From: Falsirhodobacter algicola
GTDB taxonomy: Bacteria; Pseudomonadota; Alphaproteobacteria; Rhodobacterales; Rhodobacteraceae
DNA: 64,000 bases
Direction: 5' to 3'
NCBI RefSeq assembly: GCF_018279165.1
Contig: NZ_CP047289.1
Coordinates: 1,734,501-1,798,500, forward strand
Part shown: in pieces, positions 1-9,598 of the stretch
Numbering within the stretch: the first letter of the stretch is position 1
How the letters are laid out: each line of letters opens with the position of its first letter
The notes under the pieces: model-generated
Database searches by the model: none
What the model was told of the DNA's origin: nothing
Seen by the model: only the letters and a program-made list of their open reading frames with translations
Program-made: the position numbers and the translations under genes

Positions 1-1
1 G

Positions 2-508
2 GGCTATGCGGCGATTTCGTGCTGCGTCACCACCGAGGCGGTGTTCGACCTCTTCAAGGGGGATGCGGCCGACCCGCTGGATCATTTCCGCGACATCTCC
101 ACCTTCGGCGGCTGCACGGCGGGGCCCGCCGCCGCGCTCGAGAATCTGCGGATCATCGAGGACGAGGGTCTGCTGCAGAACACGCTGACCATGGGCGATC
201 GGCTGCTGGGGCATCTGCAGGCCCTGACGGAGAAACATGCCGCCGCGGGCGAGGCGCGGGGCAAGGGGCTGTTCTGCGGTCTGGAACTGGTAGCCGACCG
301 GGCGACGCGTGCGCCCCTCGATGAAAAGTCCGTCGCCGCAGTCGTCGCCGAATGCGATCGCCGCGGCGTGATCCTCGGGATGACCAATCGCAGCCTGCCG
401 GGCCTGAACAACACGCTCTGCCTCTCGCCCGCGCTTACGGTGACGGCGGATCAGGTGGATATGATTTCCGATACGATCGACCGGGCCTTGGCCACGGTTC
501 TGGGCTGA
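2..508 (+). CDS. Class-III PLP aminotransferase, C-terminal part (partial)
   Basis: The frame is open from base 2 with no start, so this is the last 168 residues of a gene that begins outside the window. The stretch FRDISTFGG followed by an alanine-rich helix and ENLRIIEDEGLL matches the PLP-phosphate-binding threonine loop and the following helix of class-III (omega) aminotransferases. The rest is the C-terminal small domain. The donor amine cannot be told because the lysine region is missing. It lies 15 bp upstream of an amidohydrolase gene on the same strand, which suggests one operon for an amine or nitrogen compound. Confidence 0.8.
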   Translation, partial: GYAAISCCVTTEAVFDLFKGDAADPLDHFRDISTFGGCTAGPAAALENLRIIEDEGLLQNTLTMGDRLLGHLQALTEKHAAAGEARGKGLFCGLELVADRATRAPLDEKSVAAVVAECDRRGVILGMTNRSLPGLNNTLCLSPALTVTADQVDMISDTIDRALATVLG

Positions 509-523
509 AGGGACATCTCGAAG

Positions 524-2161
524 ATGACGACGACAATCTACCGCGCCGCAAAGATCCTGACGATGAACCCCTCCAACCCGGTGGCCAGCCATGTCGCGGT
601 GCGCGACGGCAAGGTGCTGGGCGCAGGCACGCTGGAGGAGCTGGCAGGCTGGGGCGATCACGTCCTCGACGAACGCTTCGCCGATAAGGTGCTGATGCCG
701 GGCTTCGTCGAGGGTCATGCGCATACCTCGGCCGGAAGCCTGTGGGATTATTGCTATCTCGGCTATTTCGACCGCGCCGATCCGGATGGCACCGTCTGGC
801 CGGGGCTCAAGGACCGCGATGCGGTGGTGGCGCGACTGGCCGAAGCCTGCGCCGGGGTGCCCGAAGGCGATCTGGTCCTCGGCTGGGGGCTGGACCCGAT
901 CTATATGGACAACGTGCGGCTGACGCGCGCCGATCTCGACGCGGCCTCGGCGCGCCACCGGATCTTGGTGATGAACGCCTCCGGGCATATCGTCAACGCC
1001 AACACCGCCGCGCTCGATCATGCGGGATTGCTCCGCGGCGGGCTGAACCATCCCGGCATTCCGCTTGGCGATGACGGGCTGCCCATGGGCGAATTGCGCA
1101 GCCCCGAGGTGATGGGCCCGGCGATGGCGCGCAACGGCATCGAGCACGACCTGATGGAGGGGGATGCCAGCGGGCTGAAATCCTACGGCCGGCTTTGCGT
1201 CCGCGCGGGGGTCACCACCTCGACCGACTTGGCCCGCATGCTGGACGATGCGATCATATCCGACATGCTGGCCGTCACGGGCGCGGCGGATTTTCCCGTC
1301 TGCATCGTGCCGTTCCGCATCATGCTGGGCATGACACCGGAAAATCTGGTGAACTTCGTCGTCTCCAGCAAGGCGCGCAGCACGGACCGGCTCGATCTTG
1401 GCCGGATCAAGGTCGTGGCGGACGGCTCCATTCAGGGCTTCACCGCACGCCTGCGCGCGCCGGGCTATTACAACGGAGCGCCGAACGGCCTTTGGTATGT
1501 CGCCCCGGAGCAGCTTCTGGAGATCTACGAGCGGGCGCTGAAGGCCGGGGTTCTGGTGCACACGCACACCAATGGCGACGAGGCCACCGAACTGGCAATC
1601 GAAAAGCTGGAGGCGGCATTGGCACAGGTGCCCGTGCGCGATCACCGCTTCACCTTGCAGCATTGCCAATTGGCTGGCGGCGATCAGTTCCGCCGCATGG
1701 GGCGGCTCGGCATGTGCGTCAATCTCTTCGCCAATCACCACTATTATTGGGGCGACGAACATTACCGCTACACCGTCGGGCCGGAACGCGCGATGCGCAT
1801 GAACGCCACCCGCACCGCACTCGCGAACGGCCTGCCGCTGGCGATCCATTCCGACGCGCCGGTGACCCCCCTCGGCCCCCTCTTCACCGCATGGGCCGCC
1901 GTCACGCGCCTTACGGCGTCGGGGCGCCTTCAGGGCGCACATGAGGCGATCACGGTCCCCGAGGCGCTTTACGCCATCACGATGGGGGCGGCCGTGACGC
2001 TGAAGATGGACCACATGATCGGCTCGATCGAAACGGGAAAGCGCGCGGATTTCGCCATCCTCGAGGCCGATCCCACCGAGGTGGCGCCGGAGGATCTCAA
2101 GGATGTCGGCGTCTGGGGCACGGTTCAGGGCGGGCGTGTCTTTGCCGCGGCCGACGTCTGA
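524..2161 (+). CDS. YtcJ-type metal-dependent amidohydrolase
   Basis: 545 residues, the normal length for the Amidohydro_3/YtcJ family of TIM-barrel hydrolases, which cut C-N bonds with bound metal. The start has the small beta-sandwich followed by EGHAH (metal histidines near 65 and 67). Further on are DGSIQG near 300, VHTHTNGDEA near 345, the HCQLA histidine near 380 and HSDAPVTP near 440, all diagnostic of the family. There is no signal peptide, so it is cytoplasmic. Its stop overlaps the start of the CobW-like gene by one base (TGATG), implying translational coupling; the partner may supply or guard the metal. The substrate is unknown. Confidence 0.85.
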   Translation: MTTTIYRAAKILTMNPSNPVASHVAVRDGKVLGAGTLEELAGWGDHVLDERFADKVLMPGFVEGHAHTSAGSLWDYCYLGYFDRADPDGTVWPGLKDRDAVVARLAEACAGVPEGDLVLGWGLDPIYMDNVRLTRADLDAASARHRILVMNASGHIVNANTAALDHAGLLRGGLNHPGIPLGDDGLPMGELRSPEVMGPAMARNGIEHDLMEGDASGLKSYGRLCVRAGVTTSTDLARMLDDAIISDMLAVTGAADFPVCIVPFRIMLGMTPENLVNFVVSSKARSTDRLDLGRIKVVADGSIQGFTARLRAPGYYNGAPNGLWYVAPEQLLEIYERALKAGVLVHTHTNGDEATELAIEKLEAALAQVPVRDHRFTLQHCQLAGGDQFRRMGRLGMCVNLFANHHYYWGDEHYRYTVGPERAMRMNATRTALANGLPLAIHSDAPVTPLGPLFTAWAAVTRLTASGRLQGAHEAITVPEALYAITMGAAVTLKMDHMIGSIETGKRADFAILEADPTEVAPEDLKDVGVWGTVQGGRVFAAADV

Positions 2162-3045
2162 TGCGGCTTCCGGTGACGATCCTCGGCGGCTATCTCGGCG
2201 CCGGGAAGACCACGCTCGTCAATCATGTGCTGCGCAACGCCGATGGGCTTCGTCTGGCCGTGTTGGTGAATGATTTCGGCGCGCTGCCGATCGATGCGGA
2301 CCTGATCGAGGCCGAGGAGGACGGCGTGATCTCGCTTTCCGGGGGCTGCGTCTGTTGCAGTTTCGGCGGCGATCTCTCCAGCGCGCTGATGCGCCTTGGC
2401 GCCCTCTCCCCCGCGCCGGACCATGTCTTGATCGAATGTTCCGGCGTGGCCCTGCCCGGCAGCGTCGCCTTCATGGTGGAGATGACGGAGGGCATGCGCC
2501 TTGACGGCGTCGTAACGCTGGCCGACGCCGAGAGGGTGCGCGATCTGGCCACCGATGGCTATGTTGCCGACACCGTACGCGCCCAGTTGATGCAGGCGGA
2601 TATCCTCGTTCTCAACAAATGCGATCTGGTGGAGCCGAGCGCGTTGGCACAGACCCGTATTTGGCTTGGCGACGTGACCGATGCGCGGGTCTTGCAGGCC
2701 CGCGAGGCCGCGGTGCCGCCATCGGCCTTGCTGGGTGCCCTGCCGGTCCCGCGCCGGGGGCACCGGCTCGATCACGGCCATGCGGACGCGTTCCGCAGTT
2801 GCACCCTGACCCCTCCGCCCGGCGATCCGGACGCTCTGGCCCGGGAACTGGCCACCGGATCCTTCGGAGTGATTCGCGCCAAAGGCTATGTGCAGGCCTT
2901 GGACGGGGGCACTCACCTCGTTCAGATCGTCGGCCGCCGGTGGCGCACCTCGCCGGCGAAGGAGGCGGCGGCGGGCCTCGTCTGCATCGGCACCGCGCAG
3001 GATTTCGCCGCAGAGACGCTTGGCCGATTGGGGCGCGTTTCCTGA
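2161..3045 (+). CDS. CobW/COG0523-family GTPase (putative metallochaperone)
   Basis: 294 residues. A P-loop GGYLGAGKTT lies at 9-18, the family metal motif CVCC at 63-66, the Walker B region at IECSG and the guanine motif NKCD near 152. A C-terminal domain of about 90 residues follows. COG0523 proteins bind Zn or Co and deliver it to client enzymes in a GTP-dependent way. Overlap with the stop of the amidohydrolase gene makes that metalloenzyme the likely client, which is inference. The gene is shorter than cobW of the cobalamin pathway and no cob genes adjoin it, so a B12 role is not supported. Confidence 0.85.
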   Translation: MRLPVTILGGYLGAGKTTLVNHVLRNADGLRLAVLVNDFGALPIDADLIEAEEDGVISLSGGCVCCSFGGDLSSALMRLGALSPAPDHVLIECSGVALPGSVAFMVEMTEGMRLDGVVTLADAERVRDLATDGYVADTVRAQLMQADILVLNKCDLVEPSALAQTRIWLGDVTDARVLQAREAAVPPSALLGALPVPRRGHRLDHGHADAFRSCTLTPPPGDPDALARELATGSFGVIRAKGYVQALDGGTHLVQIVGRRWRTSPAKEAAAGLVCIGTAQDFAAETLGRLGRVS

Positions 3046-3220
3046 TTCCGCATCGCCGATGCCGCCGCATCGTCCCTTGCGGGCCGATACCGCACCGTCA
3101 CCTTTCCCGTGCAGGATGGGTGGCGCGAACTCCAGTCTTTCGTCGAAAGGTGACTGCCCTTAAGACTCGGGTACATCCACACCCGCGTTCTGCGCTGCAC
3201 AAAGGCTGATACCGATCCAG

Positions 3221-5251
3221 ATGACCTTACCGACCCGCACCGAGCAGCTTCAGATGATCCGGGCTTCGGAGCTGATGGATCCCGACTGGTATCGGGAGAC
3301 CTATCGCGATGTGGCCCTGCTGCGGCTGGACCCGGCGGTGCATTACTTCGATCACGGCGCGGCCATGGGCCGGAATCCGGGCAAGGCCTTCGATACGAAA
3401 TATTACCTGCGCAACGCGCCCGGCGCGGCGGAGAGCGGCCTCAACCCCCTGGTCCATCACATCCTTTCGGGGCAAACATCCGCAACCAAGCCCCCACGCG
3501 CGGCAGGGCTGCGGCATATGGCGACGCTGCGCACGAAGCTGCTTTCTCTGGGCTTTACCGAACCGCCGCTGACGGACCTTCGGAACGCGGTTCAGCATGC
3601 CAAGGTGCCGGACACGCGCGCGCTGGCCTCGCGGGAATTGGCGATGTGGGAGATGCGGCAGAAGTCGCAGGAGGGATACGCCGCCGCCCTCACCCATCTG
3701 GCGGCGGCGCGGGCGGATGCGCGCGATCACGGCTTTCGCAGCAAGCTGTCCGTGCTGGAACTGCTGTGCCACCACCATCTGGGCGATGATGCGGGTGCGC
3801 GGGCCTGCTACGAGCGCGCCGCCTTGGCCGGAGAGGTGGGGCCGGACATGCTGCTGGCCCGTACGAACATCGAGACCGACCCCGAGATGCGGCTCACGCT
3901 CATCAATGCGGTGCTGGGCCATTACGGCATCGCGCCGGTGGCGCTTGGCGGGAACGCGGACCAGCCGCTCTATGATCGTATGACGGGGGATGCGCATCCG
4001 GCCGTCGGGGATGGGCCGAAGGTGACGGTCCTGATCGCGGCCTATGACGCGGCCGATACCCTGCCTTCGGCGCTGCGCTCGCTTCAGGAACAGACATGGC
4101 GCAATCTCGAGATCCTCGTGCTCGACGACTGTTCCCCCACGCCCGGCACGCGGGAGGTGGCCGAACGTTTCGCCGCCGAAGACCCCCGCATCCGCTACAT
4201 CCGGATGGAGGAGAACCGCGGCGCCTATGTCGCGCGCAATCGCGGGCTGGACGAGGCGACGGGCGAGTATATCACCCTGCACGACGCCGATGACTGGTCG
4301 CATCCGGCAAAGATCGAAACCCAGATCCGCCATCTTCTGGCCCATCCCGACGTGGTCGGATGCCTGAGCGAACAGGCGCGGGCGATGTCCGACCTGACCT
4401 TCAGCCGCTGGGCGGGCGAGGGTGTGTTCATCATTCCGAACACCTCTTCGTTCATGTTCCACGCCCCGCGCATGCGCGACGCCTTGGGCTATTGGGACAG
4501 CGTTCGATTTTCGGCGGATAACGAGTTGATCCGGCGCATGCAGCGCGTCTTCGGCAAGGAGAGCGTCACTTTCCTCGAAACCGGCCCGCTGTCCTTCCAA
4601 AGGGATTCCGCGACCTCGATCATCGCCGATGCGGTCCTTGGGGTGAACGGGTTCTTCATGGGGGTCCGGCGCGAATACCTGCATGCGCAGAGCCATTATC
4701 GGCATCAAGAGGGGGCCGATCTGCGCTTCGGCAACGACTGGCGCGTCCGTCCCTTCCCCGTTCCCGTCGTCATGCGGGCCGACCGGGCGGAGCGTCTGTC
4801 CGAAGCGGGGCACCTCGATGTCGTGATCGCGGGCGATCTGCGGACCGGCAGTGCCAGCGTCAGGATCGTGCTGGACCTGATCGCCCGGCATCAGGCGGCC
4901 GGACGGACCGTGGGGATGTTCGAGTTGAATCGCTACCGCGCCACGGGCGTGCAGAGCACGCGGATCGCCACCGACCTGCGGGCCGAGGCTTGGGCGCGCG
5001 GCGTCCGGATCCTGTCCTTCGGCGAGGCGGTGCGCTGCGAGACGCTGTTCGTCATCGACGCGAACGTGCTGAAGGATACGCAGCGCTACATGCCCTCGGT
5101 GACGCCGGGCCATGTCCGGGTGATCGACCTGCCGGATGCGGACGATACCCCGCCCCGCGATGTCGCGGCCGGCTGGGTTGAGCGTTCTTGGAGCTGCACC
5201 CCCGAATGGGAGGATGCCCCCATCACCCCCGAGCAGAACGAGGAGGGCTGA
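3221..5251 (+). CDS. Family-2 glycosyltransferase with N-terminal surface-glycan module
   Basis: 676 residues. Residues 15-85 carry the repeated pattern DPDWYRETYRDV and LDPAVHYFDHG found at the start of many capsule or exopolysaccharide transferases. A GT-A fold domain begins near residue 268 (VTVLIAAYDAADTLPSALRSL) and includes LDDCSP and the HDADDW metal-binding DxD near 355. The C-terminal 150 residues look like a second nucleotide-binding region (VIAGDLRTGSASVR). No membrane segment is seen, so it is cytoplasmic. It heads a plus-strand run with the coiled-coil gene (3 bp spacing) and the large fusion protein. The sugar is not predictable. Confidence 0.8.
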   Translation: MTLPTRTEQLQMIRASELMDPDWYRETYRDVALLRLDPAVHYFDHGAAMGRNPGKAFDTKYYLRNAPGAAESGLNPLVHHILSGQTSATKPPRAAGLRHMATLRTKLLSLGFTEPPLTDLRNAVQHAKVPDTRALASRELAMWEMRQKSQEGYAAALTHLAAARADARDHGFRSKLSVLELLCHHHLGDDAGARACYERAALAGEVGPDMLLARTNIETDPEMRLTLINAVLGHYGIAPVALGGNADQPLYDRMTGDAHPAVGDGPKVTVLIAAYDAADTLPSALRSLQEQTWRNLEILVLDDCSPTPGTREVAERFAAEDPRIRYIRMEENRGAYVARNRGLDEATGEYITLHDADDWSHPAKIETQIRHLLAHPDVVGCLSEQARAMSDLTFSRWAGEGVFIIPNTSSFMFHAPRMRDALGYWDSVRFSADNELIRRMQRVFGKESVTFLETGPLSFQRDSATSIIADAVLGVNGFFMGVRREYLHAQSHYRHQEGADLRFGNDWRVRPFPVPVVMRADRAERLSEAGHLDVVIAGDLRTGSASVRIVLDLIARHQAAGRTVGMFELNRYRATGVQSTRIATDLRAEAWARGVRILSFGEAVRCETLFVIDANVLKDTQRYMPSVTPGHVRVIDLPDADDTPPRDVAAGWVERSWSCTPEWEDAPITPEQNEEG

Positions 5252-5253
5252 CG

Positions 5254-5601
5254 ATGTCCGACACCACCGCGCATGATGACCGGCACAGCCTTCTGCGCGC
5301 GCTGATCGCCCGCGATCTGCGCATCTGCGAAGTGCAGACCGAGGTTCAAAACCTTCTGAGCCTTCAGGCCGCCGCAAAGGAAGACGCCGAGGCGCGCTTC
5401 AAGGAAACCGCGCACCTGACCCGCCGACTGGCGGCGGCGAAGAAGGCGGGCGAGACGGACAAGGCCCTTGCCAAGCTGCGGGCCGAATGCGACGCGCTGA
5501 AGACGAGCCTTGCCGCCGAAAAGGCCGCAAAGGCGCGCTGCGAGGCCGAGGTGGAGGCGCTGAAACAGCGCATCGCTGCCTTGCAGGCAGACCGGCCCTG
5601 A
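5254..5601 (+). CDS. Small coiled-coil protein of the glycan locus
   Basis: 115 residues starting at the ATG two bases after the stop of the preceding transferase gene. An upstream in-frame start lies inside that gene and is unlikely. From about residue 25 the protein is nearly all heptad-like, rich in A, E, K and L (for example DKALAKLRAECDALKTSLAA), so a long coiled coil is predicted. No enzyme motif is visible. Position between two glycosyltransferases suggests a scaffold or chain-length/assembly partner, which is inference. Confidence 0.7.
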   Translation: MSDTTAHDDRHSLLRALIARDLRICEVQTEVQNLLSLQAAAKEDAEARFKETAHLTRRLAAAKKAGETDKALAKLRAECDALKTSLAAEKAAKARCEAEVEALKQRIAALQADRP

Positions 5602-5633
5602 CGGCCCCCACTCCCTCCCCCCCAAGGTATATC

Positions 5634-8633
5634 ATGTCGCTGACCGTCATCGTCCCCGTCTTTCATTCGGCCAGTCTGGTCGCGCAGTTCCGGGACGTGA
5701 TTCTGGCGCAGAGCGACCGGCCCGAGGCGGTGGTCTTCGTGGATGATGGATCGCGCGACGGCACCGCCGCCGAGCTTTGCCGCGCCGCCGAAACGCTCAA
5801 ACGCGCCGGCATAGGGTGCACGATCGTGACCCATGCCGAAAACCGGGGGCGCGGCGCTGCCCGTCGAAGCGGGCTGGACGCCGTGAAGACCGAGCATGCG
5901 GCATGGCTCGATATCGACGATCTGTTCGGCCCGGACCGCATCCGCCGCCTGCGCCACGCGCTGGCCAAGGCCGATACCGCGCGCGGCCCGTGGCTTTTGA
6001 CGACGCCCTATACCTTGTGCCAAGCGCGCCGGATCAGCGCCCGCACCCCCATGCCCGCACGCGCCGTGGCATCGGTGGCGGACCTCTACGACACGGCGCG
6101 GGGGCCGCGCACCTTGCAGCTTCAGACGCTGGCCGGGCCGACGGCCTCCTTCCAGCTGGCCGGGTTCGACCCCGCGCTCAACTGGGCGGAGGATCTGGAT
6201 TTCCTTCTACGCTTTCTGGGTGCGGGCGGCCATGTGCAGACCGCCGATCCTGCGGACCCCGCCGCCCCGCAGGCCGAGGATGTGATCTATTTCCAATCCT
6301 TCACCCGCACCGGCCGCGATCTCGTGGAGGAGGCGAACCGCCGGGTCTATGACAAGAACAGCGCCCTCCTCCTAAGCCATGGCATCGCGCCGGAGGCGGA
6401 ACTCGCCCGCAAGACCGAGGCCTATATCGCGCATTTCGCGCCGCATTCCGCCCCCCAGACCGAGGAGGCGCCGTCCGAAGCGCTCGATTTGCCGGATGCG
6501 GCGGACGGGGCGTATCTCTTCCTCTCCCCCATGGACGATGTCGTGGCGCGCCTTGCTGCGGGCCAGGTTCCGAGCCGGGCCGATATCGTCGGGGCCTTCC
6601 TTGCCGGGGCCGACCGCCTGCGCCGCATCCGCAGCGCCGCAGACCCCTACGAGGTGGAGGATCGCCGCATCCTGCGCAGCCCGACCGGGCGCTTCGATCT
6701 GCAGGATGCGGGCCGCATGCATGCGGCGCAACAGGGCGGCCCCTTGTCGTCATGGGCGGATGGGGCGGCACCGGCGGGCGTGTTCCAACCGATCTTCGCG
6801 CGGCTGACGGACCCATCCTTGCCGCTCTTCATCAGCTTCTTCGCGGGCGCCCCCTTTTACCGCGCCTGCGCCGAACGTCTGTCACGGCAGTTGGAGCGGT
6901 TCGGCGTGGATTACCAGATCTGCGAATTCACGCCCGATGCCGGGATCGACTGGACGCGGATCTGCCGCAAGAAGATCGCCTATCAGATCGCGCAGCACCG
7001 CCGCCACGGGCGTCCGATCTTCTGGATCGACGCCGATTCCCAGCTTGTCGGCGATCCGCGCGCCCTCGGCACCGGGAACGACGACGGCATCGGGGCGTTC
7101 CTGCGCAATTTCCACTACCTCATGGGCTTCGATCCGGCGCAGTTCGCACGGCTGCTGCATCCGGGCTATCTGCGCTTCGGGATGGGCACGGTGATCGACC
7201 GCTTCTTCGCCCATCTCGAATCCGTGGACGCCGCCGCCCCGGACAATGCCACCGATGACTGGGTTCTTCAGGAAGCGCTGAGCAGCTTCGACGGCGCGCT
7301 GACCTTCACGCTGTTCCCGCCCGCCGCCGTGACCACCACCCAAGAGGCGGAGTCAAGCGGTGCCGCCGTCTTCCAGCACACCGACAGCGGCAATGTCGCC
7401 AACGCGGCACGGACGGCGGCGCAGCATCTATCCGAAGCCCTATCGCCCGAACGCCAGCTTCCGGTGCTGCGCGACGGTGCGCAGACCGCGATGAAGCGGG
7501 GCGAATTGCGGGATGCCGCGTCTTTCTACAAACGCATCCGGCAGATCGCGCCCGGCGATACCGAGGCGCTGACGCGCCTTCTGAACGTCTATGATCGGCT
7601 AGGAGAAGCCAAGAAATACGCCTTCCACTTCAACCGCGCCAAGAAGGACCCGGCCCTGCGCGGGGCCGCCCTGCGGGCCGATCTCGACCGGCTTTATGGC
7701 GCTGGTTTGTGGGAGGATGCCGAGAAGACCGGCGCGACGTTGATCGCCACCGGCACCCCGGAGGACGCGGCTTTTGCCCAGAGCCGCGCCTATCGCCACG
7801 GCTTCGATCGGAGGGCCGCCGCCCGCGGCATCCCCGACGAGGACCGCGTTCCCATGATGTGGTGGGAACAGCCCTTTCCCGGCAATCTCGGCGACATCAT
7901 CGGCCCCTATGTCGTCGAGGGGATGACCGGCATCCCCCCGCGCTACAGCAAGGCCTCTCCGCGCGTTTTGTCGATCGGGTCCATCATCCGGTTCGGGCGC
8001 GCGGGCGATACGATCTGGGGTTCGGGCGCGGCGGCGCAGCTTCAGGAACTGGACCCGCGGGCGCAATATCGCGCCGTGCGCGGCCCGCTGACGCGCGACA
8101 TGGTGCTGAAGGCCGGTGCCGCCTGCCCCGAGGTCTACGGCGATCCGGCATGGTTCCTGCCGCATATCCATCCCTGCCGCGACGTGGCCAAGACCCACCG
8201 GCTTGGTCTGATCCGCCATTTCACCCATGAAACGCGGGCGTTGGACATCGCGCCCGATGTCCGCTCCATCGGTATCATCCGCGGCTCGGTGGCCGAGATC
8301 GAGGCTTTCCTCGAAGAGATGAACGCCTGCGAGGCGATCATCTCCACCTCGCTCCACGGGCTGATCATCGCGCAGGCCTACGGCATTCCGGCCGCGTGGG
8401 CCGTCGACAGCGCATCGGGGCGGCAGATCCACGGCGACGGGATGAAATTCGCCGATTACGCGCTGAGCGTCGGGATGCCGGAGCCCGTTCCCTTCGACCT
8501 CGCCTCGGTGCCGCGCATCGACGCGGCGCTGGCCGCCCTGTGCACCCATGCGCCGACGCGGCCCTTCGATCTGAAGCGCCTTGCGGATGCCGCCCCCTTC
8601 ACGGTGACGCCGGATTTCCGCGCAAGGCTCTGA
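5634..8633 (+). CDS. Multidomain glycosyltransferase / polysaccharide pyruvyl transferase fusion
   Basis: 999 residues from the ATG at 5634. Residues 1-220 are a family-2 GT-A domain (SLTVIVPVFHSAS, VFVDDGSRDG, ENRGRGAARRSGLD, WLDIDDLFG). Residues 395-590 form a second transferase-like domain (LPLFISFFAGAPFYRACAERL, FWIDADSQLVGDP with a DxD). Residues 650-725 look like helical repeats. From about 740 a polysaccharide pyruvyl transferase domain follows (WWEQPFPGNLGDIIGPY, SIGSIIRFG, VRGPLTRD, EVYGDPAWFLP, STSLHGLIIAQAYGIP). It probably adds sugars and a ketal pyruvate or related group to a surface polymer. The last two modules are repeated in the paralogue at 9.6-11.5 kb. Confidence 0.8.
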   Translation: MSLTVIVPVFHSASLVAQFRDVILAQSDRPEAVVFVDDGSRDGTAAELCRAAETLKRAGIGCTIVTHAENRGRGAARRSGLDAVKTEHAAWLDIDDLFGPDRIRRLRHALAKADTARGPWLLTTPYTLCQARRISARTPMPARAVASVADLYDTARGPRTLQLQTLAGPTASFQLAGFDPALNWAEDLDFLLRFLGAGGHVQTADPADPAAPQAEDVIYFQSFTRTGRDLVEEANRRVYDKNSALLLSHGIAPEAELARKTEAYIAHFAPHSAPQTEEAPSEALDLPDAADGAYLFLSPMDDVVARLAAGQVPSRADIVGAFLAGADRLRRIRSAADPYEVEDRRILRSPTGRFDLQDAGRMHAAQQGGPLSSWADGAAPAGVFQPIFARLTDPSLPLFISFFAGAPFYRACAERLSRQLERFGVDYQICEFTPDAGIDWTRICRKKIAYQIAQHRRHGRPIFWIDADSQLVGDPRALGTGNDDGIGAFLRNFHYLMGFDPAQFARLLHPGYLRFGMGTVIDRFFAHLESVDAAAPDNATDDWVLQEALSSFDGALTFTLFPPAAVTTTQEAESSGAAVFQHTDSGNVANAARTAAQHLSEALSPERQLPVLRDGAQTAMKRGELRDAASFYKRIRQIAPGDTEALTRLLNVYDRLGEAKKYAFHFNRAKKDPALRGAALRADLDRLYGAGLWEDAEKTGATLIATGTPEDAAFAQSRAYRHGFDRRAAARGIPDEDRVPMMWWEQPFPGNLGDIIGPYVVEGMTGIPPRYSKASPRVLSIGSIIRFGRAGDTIWGSGAAAQLQELDPRAQYRAVRGPLTRDMVLKAGAACPEVYGDPAWFLPHIHPCRDVAKTHRLGLIRHFTHETRALDIAPDVRSIGIIRGSVAEIEAFLEEMNACEAIISTSLHGLIIAQAYGIPAAWAVDSASGRQIHGDGMKFADYALSVGMPEPVPFDLASVPRIDAALAALCTHAPTRPFDLKRLADAAPFTVTPDFRARL

Positions 8634-9509
8634 TCAGGAGGCAAGGGCCGACAGCTTGTCGGCCTCCCGCCCCAGATCGTCGGCCAGCCGTTCGGACCAC
8701 AGGGCGTTGACCGTGCTCGACTGGCTTTGGATGTCGGGGATATGCGGCAGCTTCACATCCGGCGGCAGCGCGCTTTCCCGCAGCCCCACCTTGTCGAGGA
8801 TGGCTGCGACATGCCCGGCGGGATCGGTCGCGAAATGCTCGTAGCACAGGATATGCGGCGTGATCCCATGCTCGCGGAAGAACCGGCTCCACGAATGACG
8901 CTCGCGCAGAAGGCGGATCAAGCGGCGGCGGAGCGCGGTGTAATCATAGGTCGGCTGGCGCCAGACCTTCTGCGTGAAGATCCACGATCCGGTCTGCACC
9001 GCGATCTCCAACGAGACCGCCTGCGCGATGATGTCGAGCCGGTCGATCCGAACCCAATGCGCCTCGCGCAGCCACGCATCGGACACGATGGTGCGCAGAT
9101 GCGCCACGTTGGAATAGTGCATCTTCACCGAAAAGCAGCCGTTCGGCCCCGTGCGCCGGCGCACCAGCGCGTCCAGCGTATGCGCGGTGCTTGCCCGCGG
9201 CGTTTCGGTATCGGCCAGCGTCGCCCATTCGCCGAGATAGCTGGCATCGCTTGCCGATTGGCCCGCCGCCTCGGCTGCGACGCGCACGCGCCAGCGGTTC
9301 CAATGGGCGGGATTGAAGTATTCCAGCGGCAGACCGGCGCGCCCGCTCGTGAAGAACTTCTGGCAGATGAAATGGCTGCCGCTTCGGGGAAGCGTCGCGA
9401 AGACCAGCTTGTGGCTCGGCGACGTTCCGGGCGGCCGCCGAGGGAAATCGAAATCGGACCCCACAGTTGGCAAATAGACACTGCTCTTGCGTTCGCGTGG
9501 ATCCGACAT
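8634..9509 (-). CDS. Stf0-family sulfotransferase
   Basis: 291 residues. The N-terminal segment LVFATLPRSGSHFICQKF carries the PAPS 5'-phosphosulfate-binding loop (PRSGSHF) of Stf0 sulfotransferases. This is followed by PLEYFNP and, further on, KMHYSN and the 3'-phosphate region WVRIDRLDIIAQAVS. The C-terminal TRP-like stretch YEHFATDPAGHVAAIL is also typical. Such enzymes sulfate trehalose or other glycans and lipids. The gene stands tail-to-tail with the 999-aa fusion gene with no gap and downstream of the 642-aa paralogue on the minus strand, pointing to a sulfated, possibly pyruvylated surface glycan. Confidence 0.85.
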   Translation of the reverse strand: MSDPRERKSSVYLPTVGSDFDFPRRPPGTSPSHKLVFATLPRSGSHFICQKFFTSGRAGLPLEYFNPAHWNRWRVRVAAEAAGQSASDASYLGEWATLADTETPRASTAHTLDALVRRRTGPNGCFSVKMHYSNVAHLRTIVSDAWLREAHWVRIDRLDIIAQAVSLEIAVQTGSWIFTQKVWRQPTYDYTALRRRLIRLLRERHSWSRFFREHGITPHILCYEHFATDPAGHVAAILDKVGLRESALPPDVKLPHIPDIQSQSSTVNALWSERLADDLGREADKLSALAS

Positions 9510-9530
9510 TCACTTCCTGTTTCGGTGCGA

Positions 9531-9560
9531 GGGGGAGCCGGATTTACCGGCTCACCCCCC
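9531..9560 (-). terminator. Hairpin after the 642-aa glycan gene
   Basis: GGGGGAGCCGG and CCGGCTCACCCCC pair around a short AT loop, with one bulged A. It lies between the stop of the 642-aa gene and the start of the sulfotransferase gene. There is no clear U-run, so it may only attenuate read-through into the sulfotransferase gene. Confidence 0.4.
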
Positions 9561-9598
9561 GTACTTAGTGACCCATGTGCCTTTGGCAATCATGGGGA

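Noticed and set aside
2161-3045. CobW of the cobalamin pathway
   Set aside because: Only family membership supports this; the gene is coupled to an amidohydrolase and no cob genes adjoin it, so a general metallochaperone is preferred.
3227-5377. 716-codon open frame on the minus strand
   Set aside because: It lies opposite a recognisable glycosyltransferase gene, is His/Arg/Gly-rich without motifs, and is a typical shadow of high-GC coding DNA. The same applies to 9575-11521 plus, 54682-56265 plus and 33794-35638 minus.
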